From the NCBI GenBank assembly GCA_037349105.1, contig JAYJMM010000112.1, positions 62,001 to 126,000 on the forward strand: 64,000 nucleotides of DNA. The letters are read 5' to 3'. This stretch comes from Limnomonas spitsbergensis. Lineage: Eukaryota; Chlorophyta; Chlorophyceae; Chlamydomonadales. The translations under genes were made by a program, and so were the position numbers. Positions within the stretch are counted from its first letter, which is position 1, and each line of letters begins with the position of its first letter. Under the pieces are notes generated by a model. It searched no databases. It saw only the letters and a list, made by a program, of their open reading frames with translations, and was not told the origin of the DNA. Shown here piece by piece: positions 24,901-33,339 of this stretch.

Positions 24901-27900
24901 TCTGAGGGCTCAGGACAAGGGGTCCCATTAGGAAATGGACGTAGGACACTTTGATGGAGTGAATGTATACGAGGCAGTAAGAAAGTGACCAAACCGAGAC
25001 GAGGGAGTCTCCATGGAGGGTCTTGCAACGGGGGGGCAAGAAAATGTATACAGCCAGACACCCCAACCCTGGCTGCGAATCAGCAGCCGATGCCAGGGTT
25101 GCGGTGCCTGGCTGCGGCTGTCGATTCGCAGCCGATGCCGCGTCACAGGTCATGGCAGCGCCCCAGCGGCCAGGAGACCAGGAGCCCAGCTGCTCTCACA
25201 TAAGGCTCTGCAGGAAAGAAATTGCCGTGGCCGCCTTGCCCATGCCGGCGTCATCCGCAAGCACTGCATGCCTGCCATCCACCCACTGGCGGCGCAGCCA
25301 GTTCAAACCGGCCAGCTGGTGCGGGAACAGGCGCGCGCCAGCCACGAATCCCGGCTGCTCGGTCAGGACGCACAGCCCGGCGGGCCGGCAGGCCGCCGCG
25401 AGCGCGGCGGCGGCCTGCGTCCGGGCTGCGGGCGAGGCCTTGTGCATCGCACGCTGCTGCCGCGCCCACATGTCGCCGTGCAGGTGCATGTACTCGGGCT
25501 GAAGGAGGACGCCCTCGCCCTCCGGCTGCGACGGGAGAAATAATTTGCAAGAATGAAGTTCTGAAAATCAATCATACCGTAGATTCGACGAGCCTTCTTT
25601 CATACCGTAGAACCGGATAGGGTTCACGCACCCCTGATTTCATTATTTTAGCAGATCGTCCGCGCAGCAAAAAAGGCATGTGTCCACGCAGCGCTTTTAC
25701 TGCGCAGCAGCCATTTTGAGCAAAAACTTCATTTCCCGAATGCGCAGCCCTTAAGATCTTATTATTAAAAGTCCGCGCAGCTACTTCGCACAGGGCAAAT
25801 ACGAGGCCTTGGATCGGGGACTACAGGCCTAGGTCTTGTGTTTTCCGGCAGAAGAAGAGGCCGACTGACCTGAACTGAACAACCCTGCTAGATAGTGCTG
25901 CTAGAATTTCGACAGTAGCGCTATGCCGACTACCGGTACCGGTCTGGACATTTTTTGATGTTTGGTATCGGAAATTAGTCCGCGCACCCCCTCAAATAGC
26001 TGTATTGCTCTGTGACTGCCAAGTTCGCGCAGTATGAATTCTTGAATTATTTTTACCGCGCATGCTGTTCGCGCACCCCCCAAAATAAATAATACAACTC
26101 GGAGTGTAACTGGTTCTACGGTAATTAACATTGTTTGGGGGTGAGGGCTGTGTCTGAGGGCTGATTAAATAATCATTATTTGGGGTGTGGGATGGCGACC
26201 AGGCTCGCGGTACCGACATAAAGCAAATTTCGATGCCGAGGGAACGGATAAAATGCCTGAGGGCAGCAACAAACATTTGATTTTACCTCGAGGGCAGCAT
26301 TAAAAGAATTGAATACTTAAAACCGAGGGAGGGCAACTCAAATCTTTGGTAATTGCTTTATAAAACCACAAAGGCCAAATGATTAATTAATTAAGTTATA
26401 AATTACTGAAGCCTACTGGAATGATACAAAAAAACGCCTTGAAAAGGTCCATGCTTCCTGGCGGCCTATTGTATGTAAATAAAGCCTAAGCAACAGTACG
26501 GTGGGTAGCAGAAGCGCATCAGCGGTCAGGTGGAGGAGTGCCAACGATAAAGCAACCAGCATACGAGCATCGTGCCCCGCAGCCTTTCAGGCTCCCTGCT
26601 CCGGAGAGGCTGGAAAGGACAGGCACCTCGCTGCACCCCTGACTCGTGCCAGGCTATCTGTTCGGCAAACGGGCGCTAAGCCACTCAGACATCTGGCGCC
26701 AGATGTCCGAGTGGCTCAGTGCCCCCCAACCAGCAGCCTCACCACCCTTGCACCGCGAGACCCCAAGCCCTAAGCCACACCTCCCAAGACGCCTGAAACC
26801 CTAAACCCCAAGCCCGAAACCCTAAGCCTCACCTCCCAAGACGCCCCCTCATAGCCCGTGCCGGTCCACTTGACGAGCACCTCCCAGCCGGGCCCCACCG
26901 GTGACGGCCGTCTCGACACAAAGCGCTCCGGAACCACGCACTCAGGTTTCAAAAACAGGCAGGGCTGCGCGCCGTGCCGCTTCTTAAAGCTGAGCAGCTT
27001 GCGCCTGGCCAGTCCCTGCAGCACCCCCTCCTTGACCCACTCGTTGTGGACGTGGCTTTTGAGGCTCCATTTGACCAGGAACTCGTTCTCGTCGCTGGTG
27101 CTGGGTGGAGGAGGGGGCATGCCCAGGCTGCCGAGTGTCAAGACAGCCATGGGGTCCATAACAGGCTCTGCCGGAGGCGCGGGGCCGGGCCAGAACGGCA
27201 GAGGCACGCTGGGGGCAGCGGCGGCCGAGCCCGCCGTCGAAGTCCCCTGGCCGCCACCGCCGCAGCTGTTGCGGCTCCTTCCCAGCAGCCGGAGCAGCGC
27301 AGACGGTGGGGCGTCCTCGTTCTTGGTGGGCAGCTGCGCTGCGGCCTTCATCGCATCCAGGACGCGCAAGCGCTCCGCGTCGAGCTCTAGCCTCTGCTCC
27401 CGCTCGCGCTCGCGCTGCGCCTCGGAAAGCGGGCGGCGCCAGCCCACCACCGCCTCCACCGCCTGCTTGGGTCCTCCGCTGCTCGGAACAGCGTCATAAA
27501 GATCAAGCACGCAGGCCACCTCCCCGACCCCCTCGCCCTCCTCGTCGCTTCCTCGGCCGTCCTGGCCCCGCCGGCCGGCCCCACCGCTGGGTCGGCCGCC
27601 GCTGAACCTGCCCCCGGCTGTCCGTGCGCTGCCACTGCCGCCGCCGCCGCCTGCCGCCTGGGCTGCTCCCCGCACAAACCTCTGCCTCATAGACTGCTGA
27701 TACTGGACCGAGGGGAGGCCCCAGCCGCCGTCGGAGTCGCTGTCGCACATATCATCTGCGCCGAGCCTGCCGGACGGGCCCGACGCCCTCAGCGCCGCCT
27801 CCGCCTCTGCGATGGAGGCGCGGAGGCTCGGGTCCTCGCTGGCCGCGGCCCCGTCGGTACCGCTGACATCACCGATCAGAAACGGCTTGATGAAGTCGAG

Positions 27901-30254
27901 CGGAAGCCAGGCATACTCCGCCTCGTCGGGCTCCTCGGCATCAGGCGCGACTGCGTCGGGGGGGCCACACCACGCCGACTCAGTGCGGTGAAATATCATG
28001 CTTACTCGCCAAACCCTGAAGTACTGTCCTCCAAAACCCTAACCCCGAAACCCAAATCTTACTCAATGCTCATGCACTCAAGGGGGAAGGAGGGCATGGT
28101 AGGGCATGGCTACAAGCTCCCCTCTCATTGACTTCAGGCCATGCAAATTGTCACAGACCTCCTACAACTTGAGGCCACAGAGTGACTCCACTAGAAATGG
28201 CTACAAGCCCCCCTCTCAATGACTCGAGGCAGTGCAAGTTGTCCCGCATTACGCACAACATGAGGCCACAGAGTGCAAGCTTGTGCATCCCTCCACCAGA
28301 AAGGCCAAAGGATCTAGTACATACCCCTCTACTGCCTCACACCCTGTACCTCGCCCTAATGCCCTGCTGCTGGCCGCCACAATGCCCTCCTTGGTCTCCA
28401 GCCGCTCGTCCACTTCATCCGGGATCCCCCTGGCCGTGAAGAACACTACTGGCACGTGCATGTGTACGTAGGCAGGGCCTCCAGGAGGGGGAAAGACCTG
28501 CGGGACAGGGGCGCAACCGCCAGGCACACTTCAACCAGCATACACACTTCAACCAGCATGCACACTTCAACCAGCATGCACACTTCAACTAGCATGCACA
28601 CTTCAAACACCAGGATGGCCATGGTGCTCCCCACCCACACTTTCTACAAGCACGATACGTGAGGCAGGCAACCACATTGATTAAGCAAAGGCCGAGTACC
28701 AGCGGTATAGCCATCAGGAAGTGCGCAAGCAAGGGTGCCCCTCCCCCCAGCACACACGCACAATGATAACGCTGTCCCCTCCGCACCTCTCGCGGCACGG
28801 CCCTCCGTCGCACCACCCTAGCCGGCCACCAGTCATGGCCCTCCACTTTTGCCCACACCACTCTCCCAGGCCCCAGCTTGGCGGCCCGCCGGTACTCCTC
28901 CTCCTCGCCTCGCTCCACCATGGCTCCATCACAATCCGCATCCAAGTGCCCGCCATAGCCGCTGTCCACCAGGCCAATAAGTGCCTCTGCAGCCTCATTC
29001 ACGCCACTGAGGCCAGCCACACCAGTATCGGGGTTCCCCCTCACATCCGGGCGGCTGCCACCTGCCTCGCGGCAAAAGCCGAGGTGCTTCCCACCAACGT
29101 CGCCAACTCGCTTGGAACGCAGAGACTCGGCAGCTGCCTCTGGTATGCCAACACCCTTCTCGAATCTGCCTTGCTGCCCTGCCCCAGGATGGAACCTGGA
29201 GAGAGTAGGGGGGCAGGAGGGTGTCAGACAGGGCCCGGGCTGGAATGGTGCTACTCGTGGTGCCAAGGAGTCCCTGTCTGGGTACTAATCTCCAGCACAA
29301 ATGAAAGTGCCATAGTATTTGTTTTCCTTCCTAAACCGTGAAGTCCTACAAATGGTTGTAGTGGGGCCCTAGAGCTCACCGTTCGCCATCATCCCCGTCG
29401 TCCAGTTCCTTATCTTGCTGCTGCATGCAACAGGCAATGCCCAGCTTCAGTATGTATGTGATGAAATGGAAGCAGGTCAACGTCCTTGTTGCATAAGGAT
29501 ACCAGGTGTCAAGGACACAAGAAACACAGGGCCCAAACACTGTGCACTCAGCTACAATTTAGTGCATCACGACCTACAGCCACCTGGGGGCCTGGTGTAG
29601 TTATCCCTGATTCTTGGGACCACAGCAATAGGCCAGTCCAAGTTTGGTCCCCATTGGCCCGGAGGTGGCTGACGAGCAGCCTGCTTGTGTGGCCAGGTGC
29701 GCCCAGAAAGAAAACCTGGCTGAAGCGGCACACGTACCGCCAGCATCTCCTCCATCTCTTCGCTGGAGAGTTCCTGAGACACGTCACATGACCGGCGTGC
29801 TTGATCCCATGTGTTCATGCTGCATGCCCACTCCGCATTGAGCGCATCGTCAGTGAGCGAGAAAGGCACCTGCATGGGCAGTTGCATGGTTCTGCAGATA
29901 TTCCATACGTGGTCGCTTTGATGTCGCCATGCGCATGTCAATTTCACAGCCATGTTGTGCCCATGATGCGTCAGTGTTGTACCACCATGCAGCCAGTGCC
30001 ACCCACCCTCCGCCACTTGTGACACTGGCAGCACTGCACCCATTTTCGAGGAGCCTCCGTGCTGTCCTTGTCTCCTTCTAAAACGAGCAAGTTATTTCGA
30101 CGTACGGACGGTACCCTGGAATGAAGGCTGGGCAACCGTGAGCGAAAGAGCAAGCAGGGGAGCGGCGAGACAAAACGAACCTCAAGGCTACTCCTGTCAA
30201 CGCTCCTAGTGCTCCGATTGCTTCCAACTCAGCTGCGGCCTCAGCATCCGCCAT
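3974..30254 (-). CDS. CHD-like chromatin protein: CW, PWWP, two chromodomains, degenerate SNF2 ATPase, Gln-rich tail
   Basis: Twenty exons with GT-AG borders (one GC-AG) keep phase throughout and give 2702 residues: 30181-30254, 30007-30115, 29738-29869, 29380-29420, 28787-29195, 28350-28497, 26833-27950, 25200-25525, 24307-24526, 23408-23802, 17461-17638, 16786-17001, 15575-15811, 13135-14496, 11906-12049, 11126-11203, 9771-9890, 8133-8306, 7072-7218, 3974-6454. In order: CW finger 49-90, PWWP about 222-330, chromodomains about 590-677, SNF2 lobe 1 about 690-990, helicase C about 1050-1240, RGG box 1492-1526, basic stretch 1549-1555, helical exons 1656-1876, Gln/Ala-rich tail 1877-2702. CW and PWWP read methylated histones, and chromodomains place it near CHD/Mi-2 or plant MOM1. 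ATPase motifs I, II, III and VI are altered (see the ATPase entry), so a non-catalytic nuclear scaffold is inferred. No PHD finger was found. The acceptor of exon 4 could be 3 bp different. Confidence 0.8.
4140..4330 (-). repeat. Coding minisatellite, acidic Ser/Pro repeats
   Basis: Imperfect units of 24-30 bp encode the repeats EDPSVLPEG, EDASVNPED, ENPLTLSED and EDPSMLPEG. All keep the reading frame. Confidence 0.65.
5905..6002 (-). repeat. Coding CAG/CAA trinucleotide repeat (polyQ)
   Basis: Mixed CAG/CAA runs on the minus strand encode about 16 consecutive Gln plus interrupted Gln stretches. Interruption by CAA and CTG codons should limit slippage. Confidence 0.8.
6942..7089. repeat. 60-bp tandem repeat carrying the GC donor of the 7072-7218 exon
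   Basis: Two full copies plus the exon-linked copy. On the sense (minus) strand each unit has ATGGTGGACTATCTGCAG followed by GCAAGT, i.e. the exon end and its GC-type donor. The unit is 20 codons long and open in frame with the exon, so read-through would add 20-residue repeats. Confidence 0.75.
7200..7500. repeat. Duplicated acceptor of the 7072-7218 exon
   Basis: The exon start and its acceptor (plus-strand look: TGGATCTGC, then GTGGGTGCAGC) recur near 7350 and near 7480. The copy at 7440-7490 also repeats about 40 bp of exon (CTCCATGAAGTCCTGGTACT). Units are about 130-145 bp and diverged. Confidence 0.6.
7612..7765. repeat. About 70-bp tandem repeat with telomere-like motif
   Basis: Three diverged copies share GGGGAGGACAGCCTGTCT and, 20-30 bp later, GGTTTAGGG or TTAGGGTTTAGGG. 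It lies in the intron between the exons at 7218 and 8133 of the CHD-like gene. Confidence 0.6.
7923..8180. repeat. Duplicated donor of the 8133-8306 exon
   Basis: Plus-strand copies of TGCGTCCTGTCCGGCACAAC occur near 7930 and 8025 and match the exon end at 8142-8165. The copy near 8020 still has GTAATGAGCCGC on the sense strand, matching the real donor GTAAGGAGCCGC. The leftmost copy is more decayed. Confidence 0.6.
8250..8547. repeat. About 87-bp tandem repeat carrying the acceptor of the 8133-8306 exon
   Basis: Besides the real exon start at 8306, three more copies contain, on the sense strand, a C-rich tract, CTGCAG or CCGCAG, then TTGTGTATGCTCAGGT and GAGAACATCCCG. Each unit therefore repeats the 3' splice site and about 38 bp of exon. 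Confidence 0.75.
8910..8966. repeat. Perfect 25-bp-stem hairpin in an intron
   Basis: 8910-8934 (ending TTTCCTGATCC) is the exact reverse complement of 8942-8966, with a 7-base loop TCTGGTG. It lies in the intron between the exons at 8306 and 9771 of the CHD-like gene and is fully base-paired. Confidence 0.9.
9403..9830. repeat. About 120-bp tandem repeat carrying the donor of the 9771-9890 exon
   Basis: Copies start near 9403, 9517, 9639 and 9762. Each has, on the plus strand, ACTCACCGAGGACATGTCTG, then GATGGAGTTGAG and AAAGCTATGGGCC. On the sense strand that is the last 40 or so bases of the exon plus its GTGAGT donor. The last copy is the real exon end. Confidence 0.75.
9905..10295. repeat. 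59-bp tandem repeat from the polypyrimidine tract of the 9771-9890 exon
   Basis: About 6.5 nearly identical copies share GAGGTTGAGGTCGGCGCAGG and TTTTAGGGTTCTAACCCC. On the sense strand the first part is the C/T-rich tract just before the true acceptor at 9890. Confidence 0.8.
10812..10843. repeat. TTTC microsatellite
   Basis: About five TTTC units lie within an intron of the CHD-like gene. Confidence 0.8.
10960..11130. repeat. CCCACC-rich low-complexity tract next to the donor of the 11126-11203 exon
   Basis: Pyrimidine-rich plus strand with repeated CCCACCCA/CCTACCCA. On the sense strand this is a run of GTGGGTGGGT-like sequences starting at the real donor (ACG, then GTGGGTGG). Confidence 0.65.
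11453..11575 (+). mobile_element. SINE-like dispersed repeat, copy 1
   Basis: Shares with 31497-31625 and 58777-58888 the ordered blocks GGCCAGCCATGCTGC, GGTTTGATCCCAATTGGGG, and GAAGGTGGATTGGTAGCCG. The block GGTTTGATCCC resembles a pol III B box (GGTTCGAnnCC). It lies inside an intron of the CHD-like gene. No target-site duplication was identified. Confidence 0.5.
12730..13140. repeat. C-rich minisatellite at the donor of the 13135-14496 exon
   Basis: Irregular units repeat CTCCCTCATCTCCTCGCC and TTCACCCTTGTCCAGCTCCC. The first matches the real exon end and donor (CTCCCTCACCTCCTCGTG on the plus strand). The sense strand is purine-rich. Long proline-rich open frames on the plus strand here are not genes. 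Confidence 0.65.
15120..15600. repeat. 43-bp tandem repeat carrying the donor of the 15575-15811 exon
   Basis: Ten units of 43-45 bp plus the exon-linked copy. Each contains CCCCCTGCCCACCTGCATGT, then CCAGC; on the sense strand that is GCTGGACATGCAG followed by GTGGGCAGGGG, the exact exon end and donor. The array is about 480 bp and very homogeneous. Confidence 0.85.
17110..17480. repeat. About 70-bp tandem repeat carrying the donor of the 17461-17638 exon
   Basis: Five diverged copies near 17115, 17188, 17258, 17328 and 17398 share GGCTCTGGGCTTAGGGTTT and GGCGGTCACCT or GGCAATCACCT. On the sense strand each has a near-copy of the exon end (GATCTGGTC, compare GACCTGATCCAG) and a GTGAC/GTGAT donor. 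TTTAGGG-like motifs are inside. Confidence 0.7.
17639..20262. repeat. 130-bp tandem array, about 20 copies, each with the acceptor of the 17461-17638 exon
   Basis: The segment CTGCGGGTGACCTGACAGG occurs 21 times at a spacing of 129-130 bp, from 17639 to 20233. On the sense strand this is CTGTCAGGTCACCCGCAG followed by CGTGG, identical to the true 3' splice site at 17638. The copies are almost identical. The array sits in the 5.8-kb intron 17639-23407 of the CHD-like gene. Confidence 0.9.
20488..22955. repeat. 83-bp tandem array, about 29 copies
   Basis: Units share GGCCCACTGCCTGTTGGG, GGTATCAGCAGGGCTCCGC and ATCCAGACAACGGGGGGGGC, and occur in a few variant types (GGAGGATGCAAGG, GGGGAACGCAAGG). 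The blocks GCTGCCTGT and ATCAGCAGGGC are shared with the adjacent 130-bp unit, so the arrays appear related. On the sense strand each unit has a pyrimidine tract ending CCTCCCAACAG, acceptor-like. Confidence 0.9.
23158..23176. repeat. AC microsatellite
   Basis: Short run of CA/AC dinucleotides within the long intron. Confidence 0.8.
23408..25525 (-). other. SNF2 ATPase lobe 1 with degenerate catalytic motifs
   Basis: Exons 8-10. Recognisable family parts are RLFPHQLAGLNWLRRQW, LLIVAPQSMLDTWNGEW (motif Ia) and ADVVIASYETV. Motif I reads ADDAGMGKAAT instead of DExGLGKT: Lys774 is kept and the Thr is Ala775. Motif II, normally DEGH or DEAH, reads VLDLRT (897-900). Motif III, normally LTGTPLQN, reads VVVDAGLAAG (942-951). 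A Gly-rich insertion lies between motifs II and III. ATP hydrolysis is therefore unlikely. Exon phases here agree without exception, so these are not artefacts of wrong splicing. Confidence 0.75.
24535..24805. repeat. 39-bp tandem repeat from the tract before the 24307-24526 acceptor
   Basis: Seven copies of a unit containing GAGGCAGGGCAGGGGGGCAG and GGCAAGGGATCAGG. On the sense strand this is the pyrimidine tract that leads into the true acceptor at 24526 (CTGCCTCTCTCACAG). Confidence 0.85.
25540..26600. other. AT-rich part of a CHD-gene intron, no exon seen
   Basis: The base composition is clearly more AT-rich than the flanks, and TCCGCGCAGC or GCGCAG-like words recur (25640-26060). No coding similarity was found. 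It may be an old insertion. Confidence 0.4.
26679..26716. repeat. Near-perfect 38-bp palindrome
   Basis: AGCCACTCAGACATCTGGC is followed at once by its reverse complement with a single mismatch, so there is no loop. It lies in the intron between the exons at 25525 and 26833. Confidence 0.85.
26770..26850. repeat. Duplicated donor of the chromodomain exon
   Basis: CACCTCCCAAGACGCC occurs at the true exon end and again about 50 bp further into the intron (near 26778), separated by telomere-like CCCTAAACCCCAAG repeats. On the sense strand both read GGCGTCTTGGGAGGTG. Confidence 0.7.
26833..27087 (-). other. Tandem chromodomains
   Basis: The end of exon 7 reads NEFLVKWSLKSHVHNEWV and later GWEVLVKWTGTGYEGASWE, the paired chromodomain pattern of CHD remodellers (E-x-LVKW, later W-E). 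About 40 residues separate the two cores, as in CHD3/CHD1 proteins. Upstream in the same exon are an acidic, Gly- and Arg-rich linker and a charged helix (SEAQREREREQRLELDAERL). A GT donor follows the final Glu codon directly. Confidence 0.75.
27879..28891 (-). other. PWWP domain spread over three exons
   Basis: Exon 5 ends GRVVWAKVEGHDWWPARVV (core W241-W242-P243), exon 6 gives VHMHVPVVFFTARGIPDEVD, and exon 7 opens EYAWLPLDFIKPFL, the usual closing strand of the fold. The exon 6/7 join is fixed by phase: exon 6 has 148 bp, leaving one base that completes the first codon after the acceptor at 27950. PWWP domains bind nucleosomal DNA and methylated H3K36. The spacer after RRAVPRE is fairly long. 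Confidence 0.75.
28525..28612. repeat. 18-bp tandem repeat
   Basis: About five copies of CACTTCAACCAGCATGCA lie in the intron between the two PWWP exons. Confidence 0.85.
29738..30115 (-). other. CW-type zinc finger, split by one intron
   Basis: Exon 2 ends RKWVQCCQCHKWRR and exon 3 continues VPFSLTDDALNAEWACSM to SCDVSQE. This matches the CW pattern: zinc cysteines at residues 53, 56, 77 and 89, tryptophans at 50, 59 and 75. CW fingers bind histone H3 tails, usually methylated Lys4. The intron (29870-30006) falls at a codon border and the joined reading is continuous. Confidence 0.85.
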
Positions 30255-33200
30255 CTGCAATCAACACGGCGCATGGTTTGTCATGTGGATCTCATGGATC
30301 AGCGTGCCAAAAAAAGTGAGCTAGGGATGACTCGCGAGAGGCTGTTCGGTCATCGTCTCTTCAAGGTCAATGAGGAAGATCCGTACATAGCAACAGCGCC
30401 TCGTCAAAGGAGTCCAAGTTCAGTTGACTTCAGCCATGCATGAGCGAATTTGCGGTGCTGGTCGTGTAATGCATGCACTGTAATGCCTGGGATGAATGCT
30501 TGTTTACGCTGTAACAAGGTATCTGCTGGTGATTGTAAATTATGTACAGGTCGGAGCCATGGCTTACCATCTCACAGCCAGCCAGTAATCTCACAAGTAC
30601 CAAACAGCTCCATTATTACATTAACGTAAGGAAGAGACAGTTGCATTCCCCGAAATGGTAAAATCGTTCATCTCTATGAGATCCATAAGGTTTCGTGTGG
30701 TGCCCAATCGAAGCGCGAAGTAATTAGGCCCTATCAAAGTTGAATCTTCTCCTAGGGCGACAAAGGAAAATCGTTTATTTACCCTTTCTTTACACAACTG
30801 TTTTTGCTTCCACACATTCCTTCCCACTGGCATGAGCCGCAAGACCGCAAGCCTTCACGTGGTCAGTTTGCTCGCCACGCGCTTACGCATCTGGCTTTTC
30901 TTATTTTATTTCATATCGATGACGAGCGGCTGTCTTCGTGCTTCGCATGCGGCAGGTTCATTGCCCAGTGGGACATTTTCATGCTGTGCTTGACGATGGC
31001 AGAAAGGGCAGCCCCACCAGCCCCACCAGCCCGGCAACCAACAATGTCAGTATATCACTCCAGGAACGGTGGGTTCAAGGGCATAAACTGTTGTGATGTC
31101 CACTTTCTTCCTTGCCAACATGGTAGAGCTCTGCCACATTCGTGTATACGCCATGACCATGGCCTAAAACTGGGGGTGGGGGGTACATGCTGAGGGTGTA
31201 CAACTTGAGACTATCGAGACCTCCAACTGGCCAAGGAGGGAGGGGATACGGCAGGCACATACTACAACCGAGCAATGAGGAGCCATGAATCGGTCATAGC
31301 AGCAGCAGCTCCACTTTCAGTGGGCCTTGAGCCACATGGATATGCAGCATGCTCATGTGCTTACTGGGCTCCCCTATCGGTACTAGAGCCCCGTCCCACT
31401 GGCCATTGGACCCCGAGAACATAGTCCGTCCATGGGGCATACATGCCATTTGGTATTGCCACGTTTGTCTTGGCAGTGCGTAGGGAGAGGGAGGGAGGCC
31501 AGCCATGCTGCTTGGTCCCGTGTCTTTTGGACGGTCAGGGTTTGGCCCCAATCGGGTCTTTGGCGGCCGCAGGGTGCCCTGCCGAAGGTGGAATCATAGC
31601 CGGGAAAAAACGGAATACTGCCCACCGCGGGCCTGGCTTCTTGCTTGAGGTACAAATCGTAGCCGCACAAGGAGGTTGGGATAGCTGTCCTTTGTTCATG
31701 CATCCGGCCTGTCACTCCATGTAGCTGCCTTAGATGGGTGTGTGGCATAAGCAGCCCCAAATCTGCCAGCAGCGTCCCAGTTGGAGGCAGCTGTAGTGGC
31801 AGGGATGCTCATGCACTTGAAGTAATCCAGACGGAGTGAGGCTTGATGGATCTTGACCATCCTTAGCGTGGGGTGGTTAAGTCCGTGTTCTGCTGAAGGT
31901 GCCAGCCCAAGAGGTCATCCCCTTTGCAATTCCAGCCTCTTCTTCTCCGGGTATCATTACGCATGCGAGGTGTCAACCCTTGACGTCATCTTGCCCACCC
32001 TTGTCAGGAGCTTACAGGGGCAGATGTGACGAGATTGGCCATTTACCGTTTGTGAACCAGCTACAATGAGCGACATCATTAGTAGCGCACAGCTGATCTG
32101 ATTGGAATCGACCCCTCTCCCACTCCAACACTCTAGTTTGCTACAGTGACATTAAGGTTTGACTAGGATTCCGGAATCGGGCGAGGGTCAGCCATGGGTA
32201 GTTAAACATGTGCTTGATGATAGGGGAGCTTTATTTTTGCCCCCCCCCCCCCCCCCCTCGCTTATCGGCATCAAGCATAGCCGCCCACTGCTTTTCATTT
32301 GCGAAGTGATGGTCAAGCTGATAGGAGTAATCGAGTTCTCGAGGATATGATCCGTCATTATTTTGGCTATCTTGAACATACCTGAATTGCCTGTCCACAA
32401 CAGAGTTTGCTATTAATTATGCTGTTCGTATTGAAGCCTATTGGTCCTACCGGTGCTCCTCTTAGATTACATTCTGGATGGGATCCACGTCTTCCCCTAC
32501 AAGTGCTTCCTAACAGGCCCATGGCTTCGAGTTTTGCTGACAAACTGCTAGAAGGTTGTAATCATCGAAAACGATATATTTGCTGCTCAGCAACGCTAAA
32601 AACGATCATATAACCAACATAACAAGGATGTAATTTATAATGTTACGGTAGGGACATCGTGATCCCCCCCAATACCAGGGACGTCCCTTGCCTTCGCACC
32701 GTTTTTTATTTGTTAATTTGCCCGCGCAGAATGACATGCAGTCGAATCATTGAAGGGTCGCACGCACGGCTTGGCTTTAAAATAATTCACATCGGAAATC
32801 TGAGTACCGTTTCCATATAAATTCCCCACACTTCCCCACAACGGTACCGGTATTCTTATCGCCTTGCTCTATGCGTTCCCACCTGCCTCTGCAGTTGCTA
32901 TGTTTTATCTCGCTAGCGAAGCGCCTGTTTCCATTGAACAGCGATTAAAGAGGCTTCGCGGATTAGCACAAACCTTTTGGTGGCCCCTGCGGCTTCATAA
33001 AAACGACATTTTGGCCCTGCGATAAAAGGTAATTTGAATTTATTGCCTTCAGGCAAAGAACGTCTTCAGTACGAACATTCACTTCAAGCGGGCTGTTAGG
33101 TTGGTCGGCATAGTACTAAAAAACTTTTGCCAAAGTGCACTGGACATTTTCTAATTACTCTTTTCTTTGGACTTACTTTGGACTTACTGCTAAATGTCCA

Positions 33201-33330
33201 AGATTCCTGTCCACACTCAAATAGACAACAAAACCCTAGCCCAATCCTAGCCCGTTGTAAGTACGATATGAAGAGAAAAAGGCAACATGGACAGTGTGCA
33301 CTGTTACAACACCGGTCACCTCCGACCGCA
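30255..33330. other. Intergenic, promoter side of the CHD-like gene
   Basis: It should contain the promoter and 5' UTR of the CHD-like gene near 30255. Apart from one SINE-like copy (31497-31625) and a run of about 18 cytosines near 32240 I recognise nothing. Short open frames have no family resemblance. Confidence 0.5.
31497..31625 (+). mobile_element. SINE-like dispersed repeat, copy 2
   Basis: Same block order as copy 1: GGCCAGCCATGCTGC, GGGTTTGGCCCCAATCGGG, and GAAGGTGGAATCATAGCCGG, followed as in copy 1 by an A-rich stretch and ACTGCCCAC. It lies between genes. Confidence 0.5.
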
Positions 33331-33339
33331 ACACTATCT

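Noticed and set aside
24100..24954. Plus-strand open frame of 284 codons
   Set aside because: Its C-terminal half is the 39-bp array, and its N-terminal half is antisense to the exon 24307-24526, which has clear SNF2 similarity.
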